Shown in pieces: positions 8,633-15,632 of a stretch of DNA of 23,987 nucleotides (the stretch's first letter is position 1; each line of letters begins with the position of its first letter). Source of the stretch: JAQCEJ01 sp046160425 (GTDB taxonomy: Bacteria; Planctomycetota; Planctomycetia; Planctomycetales; Planctomycetaceae); the NCBI GenBank assembly GCA_046160425.1, contig JBJXGP010000267.1, positions 1 through 23,987 of the forward strand. Reading direction: 5' to 3'. Both the position numbers and the translations under genes were made by a program. The notes beneath the pieces are model-generated. The model searched no databases and was not told where the DNA came from. It saw nothing but the letters and a program-made list of their open reading frames with translations.

Positions 8633-11600
8633 ATGTCGCCACCGGTACACAATCTGATCGATCTGGCCGACTGCATCCGCCGCAGCGCGGATTTCTCCCG
8701 CATCGTCGCGGCCCTGAACAGCGGGAACAGCGGGACGATCGAAGGGGCGTGGGGTTCGTCGTCGGCGCTCGCCGCCGCCGCCGTCGTGCAGGATGTCCCC
8801 GGATGTCATCTGTTCGTCATGCCGCGGCTGGCCGACGTCGATGAATTCGCCCTCGATCTGAGTCATTTTCTCGGCTTGACGCCGGAGATCTTTCCCGCGT
8901 GGGAAACGCTGCCGCAGGAAAGGCAGGTCTCGGATGTGATCTTCGGCAGTCGATTGCGCATTCTGCGGGCCCTTTCGCAAGACGAGCCTCCGCGGGCGAT
9001 CGTGACGTCGATCGCGGCGATCTTGCAGCCCGTCCCCAGCCGGGCGGACCGCGACGAAGGGACGCGTGTGCTCCGCAAGGGAGAGTCGATCAATCTCGAC
9101 GATCTCTTGCGCTGGTTTGTCGAACGCGGATTTCAACGCGTCGCCGCGCTGGAACTCCCGGGCGAATTTTCGGTTCACGGCGGGATCATCGATGTTTTCC
9201 CCCCCGATGCGACCGATCCGCTGCGCTGCGAATTCTTCGGAGACGAACTCGAATCGATCCGCACGTTCGACATCGAAACGCAGCGCCGCATCGAAGAACT
9301 CGATGAAGCCTCGCTGGTCATGGTCTCGCTCCCCGTCCCCGTCGACAAACTCCAGCAGAGCCGATTCTCGGCACCGATCAAACGCGAACGCCAGGCGAAC
9401 GAACTCCTCGAAAAGCACGAGCATCTGCTCGATTCGCTGCCGACGGCCTGCTGCATCACGCTGCTCAACCTCCCCGATATCGTGGATGAAGCAAAGAATT
9501 ATCTTTCGCGTCTGCGCGATCGCCGGGGATTGTTCTCCCTCGAAGCGACGTTCGAAAAAGTCACCCGCTTCCCGACGGTCAATCTCGCACCGCTGGCGGC
9601 GGACAGTCTCGAAACGACCTGCCGCTTGAAAGTCGAATCGATCGAACGCTTCACAGGGCCGAAAAACGAAGTCCTGTCGGAACTCGCCTCGGTCGCCGGC
9701 CGCGACGAGCGCGTGCTGATCGCCTGCCACAACGCCGGTGAGAAGGAACGGCTCGGCGAACTGCTCGCCGAAAAAGCGCTCACGATCGGTGCGGGAGTCG
9801 AACTCTGCGAAGGACACGTCTCTCGCGGGTTCCGCTTCGTCGAAGAAAAGCTGATCGTGATCAGCGACCACGAACTGTTCGGACGGACCGAAATCCGCCG
9901 GACCGCCCGCCGCAAATTCGAGAGCCGGCCGATCGACGACTTTCTCGACTTGCAAACGGGCGATCTCGTCGTCCACCTGTCGCACGGCATCGCGAAATAT
10001 CACGGCATGGAGGTGATCGATAAAGAAGGGCAACGCGAAGAACATCTGATTCTCGAATTTCAGGATCAAGTCCGCGTCTATGTGCCGGTTTCGCTGATCC
10101 ATCTCGTGCAGAAATACATCGGTTCGGGCAAAGTCTCGCCCGAACTCTCGAAGCTGGGGGGGACCGGCTGGAATCGCCGCAAGGAAAAAGTCGCGCAGGC
10201 CGTCATGGACATGGCGAGCGACATGATCCGTTTGCAGGCGGATCGCGCGACCAAACCGGGGATCGTCTTTCCGCAGGATAGCCACTGGCAGAACGAGTTC
10301 GAGGCGTCGTTCCCTTACACGCCGACCACCGACCAGGTCTCCGCCGTCGCCGACGTGAAATTCGATATGGAAAGTCCCCGACCGATGGACCGGCTGATCT
10401 GCGGTGACGTCGGCTACGGCAAAACCGAAGTCGCGATCCGTGCGGCGTTCAAGGCGGTCGATGCCGGCAAGCAGGTCGCGGTCCTCGTCCCGACGACCGT
10501 GCTCGCCGAACAACACTATCGCACGTTTCGCGACCGCATGGCCGAGTATCCGATCTCGGTCGAGGTGTTGTCTCGCTTCCGCACAAAGGGGGAGCAGAAA
10601 AAAATTCTCGAAGACATGGAGTCGGGAAACGTCGACCTCGTGATCGGCACCCATCGCATCGTGCAGGACGATGTGAAGTTCAAGGATCTCGGCCTGCTGC
10701 TCATCGATGAAGAACAGCGGTTCGGCGTCGCCGCGAAGGAGAAACTGAAACAGCTACGCCTGGAAGTCGACGTGCTGACGCTGAGTGCTACGCCGATCCC
10801 GTGGACGCTGCACATGTCGCTGCTCGGCATTCGCGACATCTCGAACCTGCTCACGCCGCCGCAGGACCGCATCGCCGTCGAAACCCGCATCTGCCGCTTC
10901 GATCCCGAACTCATCCGGCAGGCGGTCGTTCGCGAACTGAATCGCAACGGCCAAGTCTATTTTGTCCACAATCGCGTCTACAACATCAAAACGATCGCCG
11001 ACCGTTTGCAGCAGATCGTCCCCGAGGCCCGCATCGGCATCGGTCACGGGCAGATGAACGAACACGAACTCGAAGACGTGATGCTCGACTTCGTCGCGGC
11101 CCGCATCGACATTCTCGTCTGCACGACGATCATCGAAAGCGGACTCGACATTCCCAACGCGAACACGATCTTCATTCATCAGGCCGAGAACTACGGGCTT
11201 GCCGATCTGCACCAGCTTCGCGGCCGCGTGGGGCGTTATAAGCATCGGGCGTATTGTTACCTGCTGATTCCCGAAGGGAAGAGTCTGACGCCGATCGCTG
11301 CCAAACGGCTCAAGTCGATCGAGGAATTCAGCGAACTCGGCGCCGGGTTCAAAATCGCCATGCGCGACCTGGAAATTCGCGGCGCAGGAAATATTCTGGG
11401 GACCGAACAGAGCGGTCACATCGCCGCCGTCGGTTATGAGTTGTATTGCCAACTGCTGGAGAACGCGGTTCGCAGGCTGAAGAACCAGCCGCTCCGCGAG
11501 CATCGGCACGTCGCCGTGCATCTTCCGGGGAAAGCATATTTCCCCGACGAATACATTCCCGCCGGCCGGCAGAAGATCGATTTGTATCGGCGGGTTTCGG

Positions 11601-12031
11601 CAGTCGCCAACTCCGACGAGCTCAACGATTTTGTCAACGAACTGCGCGACCGATTCGGGCCTCCTCCCGAAGTCGTTTTGCGATTGATCGCCATGAAAGA
11701 ATTGCAGCTTCTCGCACAGTCGTGGCAGATCGACGATCTGCACCTGGAGGGGGGATACCTCGTACTCGGATATCGCAGCGTCACGCGCATCCACGAACTG
11801 GCGGCGTGCAGCCGGACTCCGGTCCGCATCGTCGATACGCAGCACGCGATGGTGCTGCTGCCGAAGACCGAACTGAGCGACGACGGTCTGCTCACGTATG
11901 TGAAATCGGTCCTGCAATCGTCGCCGGCAAATCCCAAGTCGGCATCCGACCCGTCGCAACCCAAACCGCGAAAGACTCGAACTCTCAGCCGCGATGCCGC
12001 CGAAATGACGCCGAGGCCGAACCAGCGGTGA
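8633..12031 (+). CDS. mfd: transcription-repair coupling factor Mfd
   Basis: Mfd is a cytoplasmic DNA translocase that binds stalled RNA polymerase, pushes it off the template and recruits UvrA for nucleotide excision repair. The 1132 residues match the usual length (about 1150). The N-terminal UvrB-like module spans about residues 20-400 and the polymerase-interacting domain about 438-505 (DLVVHLSHGIAKYHGM). The translocase core follows, with Walker A GDVGYGKT at 591-598, DEEQ at 692-695 and motif VI QLRGRVGR at 861-868. The C-terminal TRCF domain lies at about 960-1075 (DEYIPAGRQKIDLYRR). A basic, Pro-rich tail ends the protein. One oddity is motif SATPIPWTLHM, with Trp at residue 724 where homologues I know have Arg. 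ATG 8633 is the first good start and has no Shine-Dalgarno. The gene is convergent with pstB. Confidence 0.97.
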   Translation: MSPPVHNLIDLADCIRRSADFSRIVAALNSGNSGTIEGAWGSSSALAAAAVVQDVPGCHLFVMPRLADVDEFALDLSHFLGLTPEIFPAWETLPQERQVSDVIFGSRLRILRALSQDEPPRAIVTSIAAILQPVPSRADRDEGTRVLRKGESINLDDLLRWFVERGFQRVAALELPGEFSVHGGIIDVFPPDATDPLRCEFFGDELESIRTFDIETQRRIEELDEASLVMVSLPVPVDKLQQSRFSAPIKRERQANELLEKHEHLLDSLPTACCITLLNLPDIVDEAKNYLSRLRDRRGLFSLEATFEKVTRFPTVNLAPLAADSLETTCRLKVESIERFTGPKNEVLSELASVAGRDERVLIACHNAGEKERLGELLAEKALTIGAGVELCEGHVSRGFRFVEEKLIVISDHELFGRTEIRRTARRKFESRPIDDFLDLQTGDLVVHLSHGIAKYHGMEVIDKEGQREEHLILEFQDQVRVYVPVSLIHLVQKYIGSGKVSPELSKLGGTGWNRRKEKVAQAVMDMASDMIRLQADRATKPGIVFPQDSHWQNEFEASFPYTPTTDQVSAVADVKFDMESPRPMDRLICGDVGYGKTEVAIRAAFKAVDAGKQVAVLVPTTVLAEQHYRTFRDRMAEYPISVEVLSRFRTKGEQKKILEDMESGNVDLVIGTHRIVQDDVKFKDLGLLLIDEEQRFGVAAKEKLKQLRLEVDVLTLSATPIPWTLHMSLLGIRDISNLLTPPQDRIAVETRICRFDPELIRQAVVRELNRNGQVYFVHNRVYNIKTIADRLQQIVPEARIGIGHGQMNEHELEDVMLDFVAARIDILVCTTIIESGLDIPNANTIFIHQAENYGLADLHQLRGRVGRYKHRAYCYLLIPEGKSLTPIAAKRLKSIEEFSELGAGFKIAMRDLEIRGAGNILGTEQSGHIAAVGYELYCQLLENAVRRLKNQPLREHRHVAVHLPGKAYFPDEYIPAGRQKIDLYRRVSAVANSDELNDFVNELRDRFGPPPEVVLRLIAMKELQLLAQSWQIDDLHLEGGYLVLGYRSVTRIHELAACSRTPVRIVDTQHAMVLLPKTELSDDGLLTYVKSVLQSSPANPKSASDPSQPKPRKTRTLSRDAAEMTPRPNQR

Positions 12032-12142
12032 GTCCTTCCTGTTCCCAAGCTCCGCTTCGGCTGATGATTATCGACGTTGCCCACACTGGCGGACAAGCCG
12101 CCAGTGCCACCCAAATGCGGAAATGACGCCGAGGCCGAACCA
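12002..12142. repeat. 23-bp direct repeat duplicating the end of mfd
   Basis: The 23 bases at 12002-12024, inside the last codons of mfd, recur exactly at 12120-12142, offset by 118 bp. The 95 bp between them contains a hairpin element (12084-12112) and a partial copy (12041-12060) of the motif that forms the hairpin at 12173-12197. The second copy is non-coding. This records a local duplication or a repeat-mediated insertion at the mfd 3' end. Confidence 0.8.
12084..12112 (-). repeat. REP-like 29-nt hairpin element, single copy
   Basis: A perfect 9-bp stem (cactggcgg 12084-12092, ccgccagtg 12098-12106) encloses a 5-nt loop, acaag. Read on the minus strand it starts with GGGTGGCACTGGCGGCTTGT, matching the two elements at 22680-22759 in stem length, loop CTTGY and the flanking GTGGCA. 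Base changes in one stem arm are matched in the other, so it is a structure-conserving dispersed repeat. Confidence 0.7.
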
Positions 12143-12172
12143 ACATCGACGAAGCAGAGCTTCGAGGACTTG

Positions 12173-12197
12173 CGTTCCCAAGCGGAGCTTGGGAACG
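12173..12197. repeat. 11-bp palindromic hairpin between convergent mfd and pstB
   Basis: cgttcccaagc (12173-12183) pairs perfectly with gcttgggaacg (12187-12197) around a gga loop. It lies 11 nt after the pstB stop and about 140 nt after the mfd stop. It has no T tract on either side, so it is not a classical terminator, though it may protect or end both convergent mRNAs. From memory, this GTTCCCAAGC palindrome recurs in planctomycete and cyanobacterial genomes. A half copy lies at 12041-12050. Confidence 0.65.
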
Positions 12198-12207
12198 AGA
12201 AGAACCA

Positions 12208-13161
12208 TCAACCGAACCGGCCGGTCACGTAGGCATTGGTTTCATTCAGATGCGGGCGGGTGAAGATCTCGGCGGTCGGACCGTATTCGATCAATCGGCC
12301 GAGATACATGAACATCGTGTAATCGCTGATGCGCGAGGCCTGTTGCATGTTGTGCGTGACGATCAGGATCGAGTATTCCCCTTTGATCTCTTGAATCAGA
12401 TCCTCGATCTTTCCCGTCGCGATGGGGTCGAGTGCCGAGCATGGTTCATCGAGCAGCAGCACTTCAGGTTCGGCGGCGATCGCGCGGGCGATGCACAAGC
12501 GTTGTTGCTGGCCTCCCGACAAACCGAGGGCGTTCTGATGCAGACGGTCTTTCACTTCCTCCCAGAGGGCGGCCCCGCGGAGACTGCGTTCGCAGACTTC
12601 ATCAAGCACCGTTTTGTTCCGCTCGCCGTCGATCCGCAGCGGATAGACCACATTTTCGTAGATGCTCATGGGGAACGGATTCGGCTTTTGAAAGACCATC
12701 CCCATCCGCTTGCGGAGTTCGATGACGTCGACGCGGCGTTCGTATATCGGGTCGCCGTTGAGACGCATCGTCCCTTGAATCTTCACGATATCGAGCAGGT
12801 CGTTCATGCGGTTGACGCAGCGAAGCAACGTCGACTTGCCGCACCCCGAAGGGCCGATGATTGCGGTCACTTTACCTGCGGGGATGCCGAGGTTGATGTT
12901 GAACAGGGCCTGCCGTTCGCCGTACCAGAGGTTGAATTTTTCGACTTCCAGAACGAACTTTTCACCGGAAACCGATTTGTGGATTTCCGGTTCGACATTC
13001 TGCCCTTTGGCGATCGCTTCCAGCCGATTGGTGGTCGGCTTTTGCGTAGAGGTCGCTGAAGTGACGGAGGATCCGGATGGGATCATGCTGATCGGACCTT
13101 TCAGTCCCGCCCCACTGGAAAAGACAGATGTATTGGAGGTCAATTCGGCTTGTTCGGGCAT
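12208..13161 (-). CDS. pstB: phosphate ABC transporter ATP-binding protein PstB
   Basis: This is the cytoplasmic ATPase that powers phosphate import through the PstC-PstA channel. In the 317-residue form the key motifs are Walker A GPSGCGKST at 103-111, Q-loop FQKPNPFPMS, signature LSGGQQQR at 214-221, Walker B LLLDEP with D238 and E239, and the H-loop TH at 269-270. PLRIDG and RLHQNALGLSGGQQQR are typical of PstB rather than of other ABC ATPases. E. coli PstB has 257 residues; the extra N-terminal part of about 65 residues is Ser/Thr-rich and probably disordered. ATG 13161 is preferred over ATG 13185 because AAAGGGG lies 4 nt upstream. It is the last gene of the pst operon, with no phoU after it. 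pstA ends 164 nt upstream. Confidence 0.96.
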   Translation of the reverse strand: MPEQAELTSNTSVFSSGAGLKGPISMIPSGSSVTSATSTQKPTTNRLEAIAKGQNVEPEIHKSVSGEKFVLEVEKFNLWYGERQALFNINLGIPAGKVTAIIGPSGCGKSTLLRCVNRMNDLLDIVKIQGTMRLNGDPIYERRVDVIELRKRMGMVFQKPNPFPMSIYENVVYPLRIDGERNKTVLDEVCERSLRGAALWEEVKDRLHQNALGLSGGQQQRLCIARAIAAEPEVLLLDEPCSALDPIATGKIEDLIQEIKGEYSILIVTHNMQQASRISDYTMFMYLGRLIEYGPTAEIFTRPHLNETNAYVTGRFG

Positions 13162-13165
13162 ATCG

Positions 13166-13172
13166 CCCCTTT
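13166..13172 (-). promoter_or_regulatory. ribosome binding site of pstB
   Basis: On the minus strand AAAGGGG precedes ATG 13161 by 4 nt. No comparable purine run precedes the longer start at 13185, so this site decides the start. Confidence 0.6.
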
Positions 13173-13245
13173 CTGACGCGGCCATACCGACAGACTAAAT
13201 CAAGTCCATTGGAAATGAAAGTCGCTCACATCCTGTTCGTGACAC

Positions 13246-13261
13246 ATCGGCAAAAGCCGAT
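13246..13261 (-). other. hairpin in the pstA-pstB spacer
   Basis: atcggc (13246-13251) and gccgat (13256-13261) form a perfect 6-bp stem with a 4-nt loop, which is UUUU in the transcript. It sits between the pstA stop and the pstB ribosome site. There is no following U run. It may be an RNA processing or stability element that sets different levels of PstB and the permeases. Confidence 0.4.
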
Positions 13262-13325
13262 TCAATTCAAGACTCCATTCGCCACGTGATTATTCGATCT
13301 AACTCATTGGAATTGAATGACTTCA

Positions 13326-15614
13326 TCAAAACTGTGAAACGTGGAATTTCCTGCGCAACCGGCCACGCAGCCAGATCGCTGAGACGTTGAGCAACGTGAT
13401 CATGGCAATGAGCAGTAATGTCGTCGTGAAGACCATCGGTTTGGCCGCTTCGCTGTTCTGACTTTGAAAGCCGAGATCGTAAATGTGAAATCCCAAATGC
13501 ATGAAGCTGCGTTCGCCATGCACGAAGGGATAAACCAGATCGAACGGCAATTCGGGCGCCAGCTTGACCGCCCCCACCAGCATCAGCGGTGCGACTTCTC
13601 CGGCTCCGCGCGCCATCGCCAGGATGGCACCGGTCATGATGCCGGGGAGCGCACGGGGCAGAACGATGCGTCTGATGGTCTGCCATTTCCCCGCTCCGCA
13701 AGCAAACGAGCCTTCGCGCATCGAATTCGGAACGGCGGAAAGCGCTTCTTCCGTCGCCACGATCACCACGGGAAGGGTCAACAATGCCAGCGTGAACGAG
13801 GCCCATACCAGTCCCCCCTTGCCGAAGGTGGGGTTCGGCAGATTAGCGCTGTAGAGCATCTCGTCGATCGAGGCACCGATGATGTAACAGAAAAAGCCGA
13901 GACCAAACACGCCGAACACGATGCTCGGCACGCCGGCCAGATTGTTGATCGAAATGCGGACGGCGCTGACGATAATTCCTTTCTTGGCGTACTCTCTCAA
14001 GTAAAGCGCCGAGAGGACACCGAAGGGGACGACCGCCAGCGACATGAGCACGGTCATGATCAGCGTTCCCCAGATCGCCGGGAAAACGCCCCCTTCGCTG
14101 TTCGACTCGCGCGGATCGTCGAACAGGAATTCATACCATCGCGAAAAGTAAATCGAGAACCGATCGCCGAACGTCAATTGATTCGCGGGATACGCGCGAA
14201 CGATCTCGGAGACCGCCAATGTGACGTCGCCTCCTTGTGCCGCTTTCATTCGCATCTGATACCGGGCGTTTTCCGACTTGAGGTCATCGACCTGTGTCAG
14301 GATCCGCTGCGTTTCGAACGTCGCCGATTCTTGCAATTCGAACAGCGACAGCAGCGTCTCGTGCGATTCGGGCGAGAGCCGGCTCACCTGATCGCTGAGT
14401 TGATTTCGCGAATCTTGCCAGCCGGTTTTGCCCTCTTCGATCTCTGCGGTCAGTTCGCCGATGATTTTTTCCGAGACCGCGACCAGCGGGGATGTCTTGC
14501 CCAGTCGCGTGGCCCACTGTCCCTGCTCACCCCGATAGCCTGCGATCTCTTCTTCCAGGGCCGACCATTCCATGCGGGCGGCATCGGCTTCGTCAGCCGG
14601 AGCAATCAGGCTGACCTCATGGTCGATTTCAATCTGCCGTAAAGAGAGCCGACCCTGTTCGATACGGGCATTGATTTCGCCGAGCTTATGACGCTCGAGC
14701 GATTTGATCTTGGCATTGCGATCGAGAATTTCCTGATGGTGCGCGTTGAGTGTGGCATACGCTTGCGCCGGATCGCTCAAGATATGCCACAACTCATCGA
14801 CGGCGACCGACGCATCGGCTTCGCCCAAAGTGACTGCTTCCCCCGCTTCATTCGGAACGAAGATCGACATCCCTTCCGCAGGCTGATGCTCGGTCAGAAA
14901 CGCTTTCGAATTCTTCAGGCGCACGCCTTCGTATTCGGCCTGCACCTCGGCGAGAGCAGCCTCGACTGCTTGCTGTTGATCTTCGGGAACTCGCCCCACA
15001 TGCAATTCGAAAAAGGCGAGAATATTTTTGAGATCCTGTTCGGCCTGCGGGATCTGTCTCGTCTGCTTGATGATGAATTGCATTGGTTCGCCGAAGAAAC
15101 GTCCCCATTCGAGGCGTTCGATCGTTAACGCCCATTCGGGATAACTCGTTTTCTCCGGCTGGATGTCGAACGAATAAATCCATTCGTAATGGGTATTCGT
15201 CAATTCAAAGTTTCCGCTTCGCAGCATGATGCGATCGGCCTCGGCGGATTCACGGTCTCCGAGGAATTTCAATCCCGACTTCCGGGTTTCCGCGGCGTAG
15301 GTTTTCAAACTCCCCTTCGTAATCATGAACGATTCTTCGTCGATCACCTCGCCCTGGCGATACGTTCCATCCATCAGTTCAGCGCGCATCACGGGAACGG
15401 GCCAGAAGGTCTTTGTTCCCTGAAAGAAGATCAGCAACAACAACCCCAGTATCATCAGAATCGAGAACGCCAGCGCCCCGCCCGTCAGCCAGACCATCGG
15501 CTCGCCGCGCGCCATGACTGTGGCGGCAGGATTCCCCCGCCGACGACTGACGCGAATGGGGCGTCCGGCGGAGTTTTGGTCGGGCAATTGTGTGGGAGGA
15601 ACAACGGCTGTCAT
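13326..15614 (-). CDS. pstA: phosphate ABC transporter permease PstA, long form with coiled-coil insert
   Basis: This is an inner-membrane permease subunit of the Pst importer. Its 762 residues compare with about 300 in E. coli. A short basic cytoplasmic N-terminus leads to TM1 at about 41-64. Next comes an insert of roughly 440 residues, expected outside the membrane, with a strongly charged helical part (IKSLERHKLGEINARIEQGR, and further Glu/Gln/Arg-rich heptad-like sequence). From about residue 508 the normal permease core begins (GGVFPAIWGTLIMT). The EAA loop that docks on PstB lies at about 626-673 (GACGAGKWQT-like; LPRALPGIMTGAILAMARGAGE). The ATG at 15614 lies 18 bp after the pstC stop, with no strong ribosome site, which suggests coupled translation. 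Family identity is firm; the role of the insert is unknown. Confidence 0.93.
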   Translation of the reverse strand: MTAVVPPTQLPDQNSAGRPIRVSRRRGNPAATVMARGEPMVWLTGGALAFSILMILGLLLLIFFQGTKTFWPVPVMRAELMDGTYRQGEVIDEESFMITKGSLKTYAAETRKSGLKFLGDRESAEADRIMLRSGNFELTNTHYEWIYSFDIQPEKTSYPEWALTIERLEWGRFFGEPMQFIIKQTRQIPQAEQDLKNILAFFELHVGRVPEDQQQAVEAALAEVQAEYEGVRLKNSKAFLTEHQPAEGMSIFVPNEAGEAVTLGEADASVAVDELWHILSDPAQAYATLNAHHQEILDRNAKIKSLERHKLGEINARIEQGRLSLRQIEIDHEVSLIAPADEADAARMEWSALEEEIAGYRGEQGQWATRLGKTSPLVAVSEKIIGELTAEIEEGKTGWQDSRNQLSDQVSRLSPESHETLLSLFELQESATFETQRILTQVDDLKSENARYQMRMKAAQGGDVTLAVSEIVRAYPANQLTFGDRFSIYFSRWYEFLFDDPRESNSEGGVFPAIWGTLIMTVLMSLAVVPFGVLSALYLREYAKKGIIVSAVRISINNLAGVPSIVFGVFGLGFFCYIIGASIDEMLYSANLPNPTFGKGGLVWASFTLALLTLPVVIVATEEALSAVPNSMREGSFACGAGKWQTIRRIVLPRALPGIMTGAILAMARGAGEVAPLMLVGAVKLAPELPFDLVYPFVHGERSFMHLGFHIYDLGFQSQNSEAAKPMVFTTTLLLIAMITLLNVSAIWLRGRLRRKFHVSQF

Positions 15615-15632
15615 CTGAGTCCAAACATTCGT

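Noticed and set aside
8555..10654. 699-residue open frame opposite mfd
   Set aside because: It covers the conserved Mfd coding region and has no family features; it is a codon-bias shadow.
12173..12197. Intrinsic terminator for mfd or pstB
   Set aside because: The stem is strong but no T run follows on either strand, so it is listed as a repeat with possible 3'-end function only.
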